From: Clostridium sp. CAG:411
GTDB taxonomy: Bacteria > Bacillota > Clostridia > Lachnospirales > Lachnospiraceae
Assembly: GCA_000437275.1 (NCBI GenBank)
Contig: FR899741.1
Span: 20,902 to 50,599 of the forward strand
Length of the DNA stretch: 29,698 bases
Direction: 5' to 3'
Positions within the stretch are counted from its first letter, which is position 1. The number at the start of each line of letters is the position of its first letter. The notes beneath the pieces are model-generated. The model was not told the DNA's origin, made no database searches, and worked only from the letters and a program-made list of their open reading frames with translations. The translations under genes and the position numbers were made by a program. This document shows, piece after piece, positions 7,034 to 15,856 of this stretch.

Positions 7034-8551
7034 CTATTTCCTTGTTCTGTTTTTCCAAAATGTTTTTATGATGAGGAATAACTCTTTAAACTCTTTTGGG
7101 TTAATGATGTATTGTACAAGAGTATAAACTGCCATACATCCTACTGCCCATACCGCTCCCCATATTACAATTTGTACATAACTATCATAATGTGGGTTGT
7201 CAATATTGATTGCTGCCACTATGATTCCAAAGACAACAAAGCAAGCTATCCATCTTTTATATGTTTTCCACGACTTTTGCTCTAATAAATATTTATAAGC
7301 GTAAAGAATCATATCATTGGTTCGGTATAAAGATGCCGCAATTGTACCTAATAACGCACCAAATATACCCCATTTCCAAATTCCTATAACAGATACTACA
7401 ATGTTAATTGCTGCTTCTAAAATTGCTCTATTTTGCGTTTCTTTAAAATGCCCTGCATAACTTATTACATTGCTGGCTGCTGTTCGTCCATAGGTTAATA
7501 ACGGTGTCAAAATAAAAAAGATTGGATACCATTTATTGATATAATTGATATCGGATACTCCCGCCGTATACAACCGAATAAACGGCAAAAGAAAGATATA
7601 AATACAAGTCATCACAGAAAAAATCAATATCAAATATACGATTTCAAATATATGGTGCAACACCAGATATTGCTTTTTGTCTGTATTATAGATTTGTCCC
7701 AACTTAAAACTGAAACCTGCTTCAATCTGCTGTATCATTGCTGTTGCCATCGTGATTACCATATTATACATTGTATAAATACTGACTATTTTTAAATCTC
7801 TTGTAAGCACCGTAAGTGCAAGCACATCTGTATTATTAAAAATCAAGCCTGAAACCTGATGCACTAAAGTAGCACCTTTTTGTGAAATAGCAACATCATC
7901 CGGTTCCTCGTTTAAATCTACCCAAGCGTAATGTTTTCTGATATATGCAGCATAAATAAGCATTTGAAGGATACCTATTAAGAAGAAAGCAAATTGTACT
8001 ACTAATACATTATACCCTCTCAAAAGTAATATTACTTTTACCACATTTGTAATGATATTAACTACTGTGGTTATATTCGTACATATGTAAGAATACCCTT
8101 CTGCCTGCATCAATATTTTGTATTTTCCCTGATAAAAAAAGTTGATGCAGTTACTAAAGCCTCCAAATAAAATAATGCCCACTACCATCCAATAAGATAT
8201 ATTAGAATGCACATAAAGTGGATAAATAAAAGCCAATCCAATGACGGCTATTCCATATAAAGTTCCTGCTTTTCGATAAAAATGATGCGTAGCCGCTATA
8301 ATACCATTTACCGCTTTTCTATCATCGGTAGCTACTGGCACATAAAGTGCCTGTAAGGATGCGACTCCAACCCCTGCTTCCAATAAACTAAAATATGCAA
8401 AAATCTGTGTCACAGAGTTCAACAATCCATTTACCTCTGAACCATAACTAATTAGAACCAACCTAGGAATGACGATTCCAAGAGCGATAGTTATAAGCTG
8501 ACCAATAATACCATAAAAAACGTTTAAAACACCTTTTTTTGCTGCCTGCAT
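7034..8551 (-). CDS. Wzx-type polysaccharide flippase (MOP/MATE superfamily)
   Basis: The protein has 505 residues, mostly hydrophobic, with about 12-14 membrane segments separated by short charged loops, the usual size and layout of Wzx/RfbX O-unit or repeat-unit translocases. It begins AAKKGVLNVFYGIIGQLITIALGIVIPRL, the typical first helix of the family. The N-terminal half has the PRLVLISYGSEVNGLLNS loop seen in many Firmicutes members. The chosen ATG is preceded by GGAGG at five bases and lies one base after the stop of the upstream GT2. An ATG four codons earlier lacks a ribosome binding site. It would flip undecaprenyl-pyrophosphate-linked repeat units. A second, ABC-type flippase is present at 22232. 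Confidence 0.87.
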   Translation of the reverse strand: MQAAKKGVLNVFYGIIGQLITIALGIVIPRLVLISYGSEVNGLLNSVTQIFAYFSLLEAGVGVASLQALYVPVATDDRKAVNGIIAATHHFYRKAGTLYGIAVIGLAFIYPLYVHSNISYWMVVGIILFGGFSNCINFFYQGKYKILMQAEGYSYICTNITTVVNIITNVVKVILLLRGYNVLVVQFAFFLIGILQMLIYAAYIRKHYAWVDLNEEPDDVAISQKGATLVHQVSGLIFNNTDVLALTVLTRDLKIVSIYTMYNMVITMATAMIQQIEAGFSFKLGQIYNTDKKQYLVLHHIFEIVYLILIFSVMTCIYIFLLPFIRLYTAGVSDINYINKWYPIFFILTPLLTYGRTAASNVISYAGHFKETQNRAILEAAINIVVSVIGIWKWGIFGALLGTIAASLYRTNDMILYAYKYLLEQKSWKTYKRWIACFVVFGIIVAAINIDNPHYDSYVQIVIWGAVWAVGCMAVYTLVQYIINPKEFKELFLIIKTFWKNRTRK

Positions 8552-8552
8552 C

Positions 8553-9602
8553 TTATCCTCCATACTTGTTAATTTCTAGATTTTCCTTTTTTTTCTTGTA
8601 ATGCAGCACTGACATGACAAACAAGAGGAAACCATCCCGCTGCAAAACAGACAATCCCCTACTATATGGAGATTGTCGTAACGCAATCCATTTTTTCAAA
8701 CTATAACTTTCCATTTTCCAAATATATTCATTTACGATTTGGTTCATAATCTCACCTGCATTGCCATCCTTTTGGATATCTGCGTTGCAAACTTGTGCAA
8801 CATGCTCTGTGCAGGTAATAAATTCTTCAAAATCTAATTCTGTAATCGGATCCGCAAAATATTTTTCTAATGCTGTTTTCTCTTGACCTGCTATATCTAA
8901 ATCCTTTAGATGTGTAATTTTAATATCCGCAGCAATCTGTGCCATCTCATCTTTTTTCTTTTGTGATGTTGATTCCCCATAAATCCGATAGGCAATCAAT
9001 CGTTCCGGTAAAAGATATATTTTACCTTTTTTCGCCATTTCAATAATTACCTGATAATCTTCTGCATACTTTGCCGGACCATAGGATATGCCTTCCTCTT
9101 GATACGCCTTGCGTCGAAACATAATAGAAGAATGTGAAAAAAACATATTTCCAAAATATAAGCTAAATTGCAGGCTCTCATTTGATAATTCTTTTATTGG
9201 TAAAAAGGGAATTTCCTCGCCATTTACAATGCTATTTCGATAGGAACCACACATAATATACTCTGGATTCGTATCTAAAAAAGCCACCTGTTTTTCTAAA
9301 CGCGTTTTGTAACTAATATCATCGCAGTCCATAACCGCAATATACTCTCCTCTTGCCGCCTGTATTGCTTTGTTTTGGGTCGCACATAATCCCATATTCT
9401 GTTCATTTTGCAAAAATCGAATACGCTCATCCGTATATTGTCTTACAATATCTGGCGAACGATCGAAAGAGCCATCATCTATAATGATAAATTCAAAATC
9501 CTGGTATGTCTGGTTCAATATACTGTTGATTGCTTCTTTTAAATACGCTTCCCCATTATATACCTTCATTATCAAAGATACTTTCGGCTTTTCTATATTC
9601 AT
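8553..9602 (-). CDS. GT2 family glycosyltransferase
   Basis: The protein has 349 residues. The GT-A fold is clear: VSLIMKVYNGEAYLKEAI at the start, IIIDDGS near residues 39-45, and the metal-binding DCDD at 92-95. A conserved AEDYQVIIEMAKKG block follows, the usual catalytic-base region of inverting GT2 enzymes. The C-terminal 100 residues are helical and charged, with no membrane helix. AAAGG lies nine bases before the ATG, and the stop is one base before the flippase start, so the two are probably coupled. It probably adds one sugar of the repeat unit. Donor and acceptor are unknown. Confidence 0.88.
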   Translation of the reverse strand: MNIEKPKVSLIMKVYNGEAYLKEAINSILNQTYQDFEFIIIDDGSFDRSPDIVRQYTDERIRFLQNEQNMGLCATQNKAIQAARGEYIAVMDCDDISYKTRLEKQVAFLDTNPEYIMCGSYRNSIVNGEEIPFLPIKELSNESLQFSLYFGNMFFSHSSIMFRRKAYQEEGISYGPAKYAEDYQVIIEMAKKGKIYLLPERLIAYRIYGESTSQKKKDEMAQIAADIKITHLKDLDIAGQEKTALEKYFADPITELDFEEFITCTEHVAQVCNADIQKDGNAGEIMNQIVNEYIWKMESYSLKKWIALRQSPYSRGLSVLQRDGFLLFVMSVLHYKKKKENLEINKYGG

Positions 9603-9615
9603 GTCTATAAACCTT

Positions 9616-10773
9616 TCATTTTCTTTTCCTACATATATTTTTGTAAATCTCTACATACTTTCTACTTATAATATCTTTATCATAATTTTCATTGGCATAG
9701 GTTTCAATTCTTTTATTGTCAAACATAGAAAAATGCTCCAACATATACACAATTCCATCTGCCAGCGCATCCGCACTTCCTTTTTCCACAATCTTTCCTG
9801 CAAAAGCAGGTACTAAAGAATCTACCCCGCCTGAATTGGTACCTAAAATTGGCTTTCCGAGCATCATCGCCTCCATAACAGAAACACCCGATGCCTCCAT
9901 CAAACTGGCTGATACAATAAAATCCATTTCAGATACAATTTGATTTACCGTATCTTTGTCACACTGCCCATAAGGAATATAATTTGCTTCTATTCCTAAC
10001 TTTTTACTAAGCTGGATATAATACTCTAGGTATTCTCCTCCACCAATATGATGCAATATCACTTTTTTCCCACTTTTTACCACTTTCTGAATTGCGGGTA
10101 ATAAAAACTGTAATCCTTTGATTTCTTTATCATACATAACTGCCACAATACCAATGTTAATATAATCCTCTTTTCGATAATACATATGATCCTTATCTAC
10201 CTTTGGAGGATTGATTCCATTGTATACAACCTCAAATTTACACTTTGGAAAAGTATCTTGTAGCTTATTTTTCAAATCAATGGAACAGCAGGAATTGTAT
10301 CTACTGTTTTTATATACGAATTCTCCCACACGTTTGTTGATTTTACTGGAAAAATCACATAATTCGACAGGAACATGTTCTGAGATAATAACTGGGATCC
10401 TCAAAATCTTTCCCAAAAGTATTGCACTGATGCCAATTCCCATTCCCACATGTGCATGAATCACATCTGGTTTAAATTCTTTTTTTATTTTCTTTAAATA
10501 CCGATAACAAGAAGTATAATTTTGAATTTTTGCTGCTATCTTTACAAGGAAATTATCCTCTTGAGAAGGTTGTCTATATTTACTGCGATATGTTACTACG
10601 CCCCATTCTTCTTTTTTGCTAAATTTCCCATGCATTGTAGTATCCATAGGGTAATAAATCGCAGTATTACAGTATGGTAACAGTGCGATTGCCTGTTCAT
10701 TATGAAATACTCCCGCCTCCAACTTTTCTGCATCCTGCGGTGTATACCAAGTCACCATCATTAAAACATTCAT
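9616..10773 (-). CDS. GT4 family glycosyltransferase
   Basis: The protein has 385 residues with a GT-B layout. The N-terminal domain contains KPDVIHAHVGMGIGISAILL (about 101-120). The C-terminal domain has VILHHIGGGEYLEYY, then EASGVSVMEAMMLGKPILGTNSGG, with the EX7E pair at E293 and E301 that binds the donor in retaining GT4 enzymes. An N-terminal HNEQA near 25-29 is seen in several exopolysaccharide GT4 proteins. It sits between the aminotransferase of the amino-sugar cassette and the last GT2 gene, so it could use or accept the amino sugar. That is inference from position only. Confidence 0.88.
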   Translation of the reverse strand: MNVLMMVTWYTPQDAEKLEAGVFHNEQAIALLPYCNTAIYYPMDTTMHGKFSKKEEWGVVTYRSKYRQPSQEDNFLVKIAAKIQNYTSCYRYLKKIKKEFKPDVIHAHVGMGIGISAILLGKILRIPVIISEHVPVELCDFSSKINKRVGEFVYKNSRYNSCCSIDLKNKLQDTFPKCKFEVVYNGINPPKVDKDHMYYRKEDYINIGIVAVMYDKEIKGLQFLLPAIQKVVKSGKKVILHHIGGGEYLEYYIQLSKKLGIEANYIPYGQCDKDTVNQIVSEMDFIVSASLMEASGVSVMEAMMLGKPILGTNSGGVDSLVPAFAGKIVEKGSADALADGIVYMLEHFSMFDNKRIETYANENYDKDIISRKYVEIYKNICRKRK

Positions 10774-10811
10774 TTGCGTATCTTCTCTTTCCTTCTAAAA
10801 ATTATACTTCT

Positions 10812-11912
10812 TTATTGGAATTGATTGATTGTATCAATCACATAAGAAATTTCTTCAGGTGTCATCCCATAGTACATTGGAATACTTAATTGTGTTGCGC
10901 TGATTTCCTCTGCCAATGGTAAATCTCCCTTTTTCATTCCCAATTCTTTATATGCGCCTTGCAAATGCATTGGTATCGGATAATGCTTATTCGTGCCAAT
11001 GCCCTTTTCATTCAAATACGTTTCCAATTCATCTCTTCTGTTAGAACGAATTGCAAATATATGATATACATGCTTTTCTCCCTCGGATTCTGTTGGAAGA
11101 ATAATATCACTATGCTTTATTTGTTGCTCATACAATTTTGCTGTATTTCTTCGATCCACAGTCCATCTCTCTAAATTTCTCAGTTTAATTCTTAAAAATG
11201 CGGCCTGTAATTCATCTAATCTGGAATTATGTCCTTGATAAATATGATGATATTTATAATCAGAACCATAGTTTCCCAATGCTCTTACTTTATCAGCCAA
11301 ACTTTTATCATCCGTAACAACGGCACCTGCATCTCCCAGCGCTCCTAAGTTTTTTCCTGGATAAAAACTAAATCCTGCTGCATCTCCCAGTGAGCCTACC
11401 CTTTTTCCTTTGTACTCAGCACCATGTGCCTGTGCTGCATCTTCAATCAGTCGCAGTCCATGTTGTTTTGCAATTGCTTTGATTTTATCCATCTTTGCAG
11501 GCTTTCCATATAAATGCACCGCCATGATTGCTTTTGTTCTATCCGTTATTTTTTCTTCTATTCTTTCTGGATCAATATTGTAAGTCTCTAATTCTGGCTC
11601 TACAAATACAGGCTTTGCCCCTGTATAAGATACTGCCAACGCTGTTGCAATATAGGTATTTGATGGTACAATCACTTCATCACCCAATCCAATACCATAT
11701 GCCTTTAAAATCAAAAATAATGCATCCAGTCCGTTTCCGCAACCAACACAATATTTTGCACCACAATATTCGGCAAATTCCTTTTCAAATAATTCTACTT
11801 CCTGTCCTTGAATATACCAGTTTTTTTCATATACTTCCTTAAATTTTTCTACTACTTCCTCTTTAATTTCATTATGCATTGCATCAAATGAAGAAAAACT
11901 TATCTGCATCAT
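10812..11912 (-). CDS. PLP-dependent sugar aminotransferase (DegT/DnrJ/EryC1/StrS; FdtB/QdtB-like)
   Basis: The protein has 366 residues, the normal family length. The PLP-binding lysine is K187 in SFYPGKNLGALGDAGAV, the cofactor-ring aspartate is D158 in EDAAQAHG, and the C-terminal part has the substrate-loop YGSDYKYHHIYQGHNSRLDELQAA. With the ketoisomerase upstream it would aminate C3 of dTDP-3-keto-6-deoxyhexose to give dTDP-3-amino-3,6-dideoxy-galactose (Fuc3N) or -glucose (Qui3N). The start overlaps the GNAT gene's stop as ATGA, with GGAG five bases before it. The alternative product (a 4-amino sugar) is unlikely given the ketoisomerase next door. Confidence 0.88.
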   Translation of the reverse strand: MMQISFSSFDAMHNEIKEEVVEKFKEVYEKNWYIQGQEVELFEKEFAEYCGAKYCVGCGNGLDALFLILKAYGIGLGDEVIVPSNTYIATALAVSYTGAKPVFVEPELETYNIDPERIEEKITDRTKAIMAVHLYGKPAKMDKIKAIAKQHGLRLIEDAAQAHGAEYKGKRVGSLGDAAGFSFYPGKNLGALGDAGAVVTDDKSLADKVRALGNYGSDYKYHHIYQGHNSRLDELQAAFLRIKLRNLERWTVDRRNTAKLYEQQIKHSDIILPTESEGEKHVYHIFAIRSNRRDELETYLNEKGIGTNKHYPIPMHLQGAYKELGMKKGDLPLAEEISATQLSIPMYYGMTPEEISYVIDTINQFQ

Positions 11913-12415
11913 TCACACTCCATTTCTTTATAAAAGGCATACCATTCTAAATCACACAGTTTACCCTTTATTAAAATATGTTTTTTTGCTCTTCCTTCCA
12001 ATTGAAAACCTATCTTCTGATAGAATTTTTTTGCACGTATATTTTCTGGAATCACATTCAAATATACCTTTTCCAATCCTAATACCTCAAACGCATAGTT
12101 AAGAATTTCTACTGTCCCATATGTAGAGGCTCCCGTCCCCATTGCCTTTCGTCGCATGGAAATGGCATATTCTGCATTTTTATTTCTCTTGTCTATGTGT
12201 TTTAAACTCACGGTTCCTAAATATTGCCCCGTATCATCACAAATCGCTCTGTGTAAATTTTTGTCCTCTTCTTTCGCAGCAGACATAATAAAATTTCTGC
12301 AATCTTCCAACGTCTTTGAAGCAAAATCCTGTGCCAAAAAGCATGTTACATCTTCATCCTGCATCCACTCATACATACCTTCTGCATCTTTCAGTTGTAA
12401 CCTTCTAATTATCAT
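11909..12415 (-). CDS. GNAT-family N-acyltransferase, probably of the dTDP-3-amino sugar
   Basis: The protein has 168 residues with the GNAT fold: MIIRRLQLKDAEGMYEWMQDEDV at the start, a mid-domain HIDKRNKNAEYAISM strand, the acyl-CoA-binding region RRKAMGTGASTYGTVEI (about 88-104), and the C-terminal VIPENIRAKKFYQKIGFQLEG. It lies between the 3,4-ketoisomerase and the aminotransferase with overlapping or near-abutting ends. The likely job is therefore N-acylation of the C3 amine before transfer. The described FdtC and QdtC enzymes for this step are, as I recall, hexapeptide-repeat (left-handed beta-helix) proteins. A GNAT in this slot is the type used by WecD for a 4-amino sugar. The acyl donor is unknown. 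A clear GAAGGGA lies five bases before the ATG. Confidence 0.85.
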   Translation of the reverse strand: MIIRRLQLKDAEGMYEWMQDEDVTCFLAQDFASKTLEDCRNFIMSAAKEEDKNLHRAICDDTGQYLGTVSLKHIDKRNKNAEYAISMRRKAMGTGASTYGTVEILNYAFEVLGLEKVYLNVIPENIRAKKFYQKIGFQLEGRAKKHILIKGKLCDLEWYAFYKEMECE

Positions 12416-12433
12416 ACGTTTCCCTTCTTATTT

Positions 12434-12829
12434 TTATTGAACACTTTTTAAAAATTCATCATAATCTCTAATATAATCTTCTTCACGATACACATCAGAT
12501 GCCAGTACCAACAATACAGCATCGGGAGAAAAATCATACATTTCTCTCCAAATGGAATTAGAAATATATAACCCCTCATAAGGTTTTTCTAAGGATACCA
12601 CCTTTTTTTCTGTTCCATTATCCATAAGAATTTTACATGAACCATGAATACAGATTAAAATTTGTTCTAAGGATTTATGCGCATGAAATCCACGACGCAC
12701 CCCTTCCTTTGTATCGTACATATAATATACCCTTTTGATTTCAAAAGGAATATCGTTGTGTCCCTCTAATGCAACAAGCATTCCCCGTTCATCACCATGT
12801 TGCTGAAATGCATATTTTATGACTTGCAT
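12434..12829 (-). CDS. dTDP-4-keto-6-deoxyglucose 3,4-ketoisomerase (cupin, FdtA/QdtA-like)
   Basis: The protein has 131 residues and is a single cupin domain of the WxcM/FdtA type. The catalytic histidine pair is visible at H49 and H51 in RRGFHAHKSLEQILIC, the same spacing and nearly the same numbering as in characterised FdtA. It converts dTDP-4-keto-6-deoxyglucose to the 3-keto sugar used by the aminotransferase two genes downstream. An ERG at residues 14-16 is closer to FdtA than to QdtA from memory of the Tyr-Arg versus Arg-Gly pair that affects C4 configuration. Fuc3N is thus mildly favoured over Qui3N. AAGGAG lies about ten bases before the ATG. The substrate must come from RmlA/RmlB, which are not in the window. 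Confidence 0.86.
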   Translation of the reverse strand: MQVIKYAFQQHGDERGMLVALEGHNDIPFEIKRVYYMYDTKEGVRRGFHAHKSLEQILICIHGSCKILMDNGTEKKVVSLEKPYEGLYISNSIWREMYDFSPDAVLLVLASDVYREEDYIRDYDEFLKSVQ

Positions 12830-12872
12830 ATATCCATTCTCCTTCCCAAATAAATCACAACTCTTTTACTAC

Positions 12873-12902
12873 TTTATCCTTTACCCTGTTCGAAAATGAC
12901 AA
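12873..12902 (-). promoter_or_regulatory. Possible internal promoter before the amino-sugar cassette
   Basis: In the 74-base gap between a GT2 stop and the ketoisomerase start, the minus strand reads TTGTCA (12902-12897), an 18-base spacer and GATAAA (12878-12873). These match the consensus at five and four of six positions. This gap is one of the two longest inside the locus. AT-rich sequence makes such matches common, so the call is weak. Confidence 0.28.
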
Positions 12903-12903
12903 T

Positions 12904-13842
12904 TTAGTTTCCCGAATCTAAGATTTGTAATAGTCCCTCTTTCTTCAAACCCTTACTTTCCTTTTTATATTTTTTTAAAAGAACAGTATCCCATACAAAT
13001 GCTACAAAACGAGGGTTTCTACATATTTTTCTTATTAATTCCAACACAAAATTCTTCTTACCTTCGTAAAGAAACGCATATGCCTTTTTTACGCTAGGAT
13101 CTTTCTGCATACATTTTTTATATACTGCTTTATTTTCATTTCGAATAATTTCACTCCATTTATCCTTTCCTGATGTAGAAATTCCAGTTCCATATTCATA
13201 CCAGATAAAAAAATAATCCCAAAAACCAATCTGAATATCATCAATCAGCATACACAATACCGATATATCTTCCGCATATCTGACACAGTCTTTTATCTCA
13301 TTCAGATAGTTTTCAATCGTGTCTTTCTCCATTATAAAACTGGCTCCCAACACATAATCCTGAAAATAGAAATAATTGTGCTTAATCTTCTCAAAATCGT
13401 AGTTGCGATATACTTTCATATCTTTTGGATTATGCTTTGGATAGATATGCACCTCATCTTCCGCCGAATAATATGCACTCTTTCCAAAACAGACTTTATA
13501 ATTTTCTTTCTTCATATAGGAAACCATATCTGAAAGTACATTTTCTGCATATAGAAAATCTCCTGGTGAAATTGCCTTTATATACTTTCCTTCTGCCTGT
13601 TCCAATGCAGAAAGCATATTTCTTACTGTTCCTTGGTTTTCTTTATTATCTACAAATTTATAATTATAAAATTTTCTTTTTTTGAACCATTCTTCTATTT
13701 CATCATAATGGTTATATTCAGAACCATCATCTGACACTACAATTTCATATTCTATATTTTTTTGTTGCAGGATGGAGTACAATGTCTGATACACTTTACT
13801 TAAATCTGCATGATAACATAGCACTAGCACTGAAATATCCAT
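12904..13842 (-). CDS. GT2 family glycosyltransferase with a PGD variant of the DXD motif
   Basis: The protein has 312 residues. The GT-A start DISVLVLCYHADLSKVYQTL is followed by VVSDDGS (35-41). Where most GT2 enzymes carry D-x-D, this one reads ISPGDFLYAENVL (SPGD at 92-95), a variant I have seen in other Firmicutes capsule GT2 proteins. A later YAEDISVLCMLIDD block fits the acceptor region. GAGGT lies seven bases before the ATG. It is the third of three consecutive GT2 genes in transcription order and directly precedes the amino-sugar cassette. The donor is unknown. Confidence 0.84.
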   Translation of the reverse strand: MDISVLVLCYHADLSKVYQTLYSILQQKNIEYEIVVSDDGSEYNHYDEIEEWFKKRKFYNYKFVDNKENQGTVRNMLSALEQAEGKYIKAISPGDFLYAENVLSDMVSYMKKENYKVCFGKSAYYSAEDEVHIYPKHNPKDMKVYRNYDFEKIKHNYFYFQDYVLGASFIMEKDTIENYLNEIKDCVRYAEDISVLCMLIDDIQIGFWDYFFIWYEYGTGISTSGKDKWSEIIRNENKAVYKKCMQKDPSVKKAYAFLYEGKKNFVLELIRKICRNPRFVAFVWDTVLLKKYKKESKGLKKEGLLQILDSGN

Positions 13843-13862
13843 TTTTCTACCTCATTCATTTT

Positions 13863-14786
13863 CTATATCTTACCAAACAAAAATGCAATTCGAAATACAA
13901 TCTCACCCATAACAGACGGCATAATTCGTTTTCCATAAAAAACCTTTTTTATATACGCCAAAAATCCATGATTTCTTGTAGAATAGATTGTAAGTGCATT
14001 TTTTGTTTCTGTTTTCATATTTGTACCATATAAGTCTAATAATAGGTCAAACCGATATTGAAATTCTCTCAAACGATTTCCAAATAACTCATTTGCAAAA
14101 GCTCCCTTCACTTTTGTAAACAAGCTTCCATGCGTCGTAGTTACTGCCCCTTCATAGCGACGGTATTTTGCTAATACTTCATCTGTAAAAACAATCTGAC
14201 CATTAATATATGCAACCCACAAACACCAAATATCATGTGGAAGCTGCTTCCCCTTTGGCATAGTTTTCTGAACCAACTCTTTCAATTCTTTGTTTAACAC
14301 CAAAGAAAAGCCCTGTGCAAACACCCAAAATAACATATCATTTACTTCTATCGTTTTTTTAGGATATGTATACACATAGTTGCAATTTAATTTTTCATCA
14401 CAGATTTCATATGCATGAAAAAATAACCCAGGTGTATGTAAAGATTCCAACATGCCTACTGCCTTTTCTATCTTTTCAGGCTCCCAATAATCATCCTGAT
14501 CGCAAAACGAATAATAATCTGCTTCCTGACATTTGTCTAGCAGCTCCCAAAAACAGTCTGGATACCCCAGATTCTGATGATGGTTGTCCAAAATATATAT
14601 TTGTTTTTCTGTTTTATTTTCTTTTATGATACGCTCAATAATACCTATTGTATGATCTTTTGAATTATCGTCCCGAATATAAATATCTATATTTTCATAG
14701 GTCTGTGCCAACAAACTGTTTAGCTGTTGCTCGATATATTTTTCTCCATTGTAGGTCGATAACAAAATATTTACTTTCTTTTTCAT
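13863..14786 (-). CDS. GT2 family glycosyltransferase, rhamnosyltransferase-like (CDQDDYW)
   Basis: The protein has 307 residues from the ATG. The GT-A motifs are VNILLSTYNGEKYIEQQLNS, RDDNS (38-42) and CDQDDYW (95-101). The C/S-DQDD-x-W form is typical of RgpB-like and related rhamnosyl- or hexosyltransferases in Gram-positive polysaccharide loci. A conserved LPHDIWCLWVAYI-type block follows. A GTG two codons upstream has AGGAAG at five bases and is an alternative start; the ATG has the same site about 11 bases away. It resembles the GT2 at 23990 in its first 100 residues, so the two may be distant paralogues. A rhamnose donor is a guess. Confidence 0.86.
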   Translation of the reverse strand: MKKKVNILLSTYNGEKYIEQQLNSLLAQTYENIDIYIRDDNSKDHTIGIIERIIKENKTEKQIYILDNHHQNLGYPDCFWELLDKCQEADYYSFCDQDDYWEPEKIEKAVGMLESLHTPGLFFHAYEICDEKLNCNYVYTYPKKTIEVNDMLFWVFAQGFSLVLNKELKELVQKTMPKGKQLPHDIWCLWVAYINGQIVFTDEVLAKYRRYEGAVTTTHGSLFTKVKGAFANELFGNRLREFQYRFDLLLDLYGTNMKTETKNALTIYSTRNHGFLAYIKKVFYGKRIMPSVMGEIVFRIAFLFGKI

Positions 14787-14814
14787 TCCCACACACTCTT
14801 CCTATCAGTATTTT

Positions 14815-15855
14815 CTACCATTTGATGTCCTTTTTTAGTGCTACCTGCATCCAACGATATACCTTTAAAAAACAATCAAATAAATGACTCTTATATACTA
14901 ATTGCATGATTTTTACTTTTGCCAGTTTTTTATCTGTCCTTATAATATATTTCCAGGTAAGGAAATCTGAATTTTTCCATGTCCTATACTTTTCACATAG
15001 CACTTTTCTAGTCAAATGCATGACTTCCTTGCATACAGTTTTATTTCCACTTACCGTTACTGGCAGAGAAATTCCCAAATGAATGAATGCCATCAAATCT
15101 ACAAGCGCTCTCCATTCTTCTGGTTCTTCTTTTTCAAACATTTTTGAAACAGTTTTCTCAAAGGCTTGCACTGTTTTATTGCATTCCTGTATGGTTACTG
15201 TATTCATACTGGAACCCTTCCTAACATAATAATTATAGAGAGGTGCATCAACAAATGCAATCTTTTTTATTTTAGGATAGATACTTAACAACAATAGCAT
15301 ATCTTCTCCAATTCGAGGTGCCTGTGAAAATTCCATCATATTATCAAATAATTCTTTTTTATATACCTTATTCCATAATGCCGTATTTATAATTGCCAAC
15401 TTTCCAATGGTCGTTGCATTAATAGAAAAAGAACTCCATCCCAGCATTTCTGTTGCAAATACCTTTTTTGTGTCATAGTCTACTCTATGATAGCCACAGA
15501 TAACAAGATCAGCCCCCGACGTTTCTAATTCCGTCACCATACTTTGATACATGTTCGTCTCAACTTTATCATCACAATCACAAAAGCCAATGTACGTTCC
15601 TGATGCCATTGAAACTCCGTACTTTCGTGCCTTGTATACCCCACCATTTTCAATATGATACACCTTTACAATTTCTGCATATTTTTTTTCGTATTCTGCC
15701 AAAATATCATAAGTTTGCTTTTCCGTAGAACCATCATTGATACAAATCACTTCATACTGTGATAAATCCTGTCTAACTAAAGCATCCAAACAATCCCTCA
15801 GCATATTGGTAGCATTATACACGGGAACGATAATGCTTAACGTACATTGTTTCAT
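14815..15855 (-). CDS. GT2 family glycosyltransferase (EpsJ/capsule type)
   Basis: The protein has 346 residues from the chosen ATG. The GT-A fold starts TLSIIVPVYNATNMLRDCLD, with NDGST (40-44) and the metal-binding DCDD (93-96). A RIGEDMLLLLSIYPKIKK block supplies the usual E-D pair, followed by YYVRKGSSMN. The C-terminal 120 residues are helical and basic. The ATG is one base after the upstream GT4 stop and has AGGTG seven to eight bases before it within that gene's end. An ATG six codons earlier lacks a ribosome binding site. The family is broad and the sugar transferred cannot be stated. Confidence 0.86.
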   Translation of the reverse strand: MKQCTLSIIVPVYNATNMLRDCLDALVRQDLSQYEVICINDGSTEKQTYDILAEYEKKYAEIVKVYHIENGGVYKARKYGVSMASGTYIGFCDCDDKVETNMYQSMVTELETSGADLVICGYHRVDYDTKKVFATEMLGWSSFSINATTIGKLAIINTALWNKVYKKELFDNMMEFSQAPRIGEDMLLLLSIYPKIKKIAFVDAPLYNYYVRKGSSMNTVTIQECNKTVQAFEKTVSKMFEKEEPEEWRALVDLMAFIHLGISLPVTVSGNKTVCKEVMHLTRKVLCEKYRTWKNSDFLTWKYIIRTDKKLAKVKIMQLVYKSHLFDCFLKVYRWMQVALKKDIKW

Positions 15856-15856
15856 T

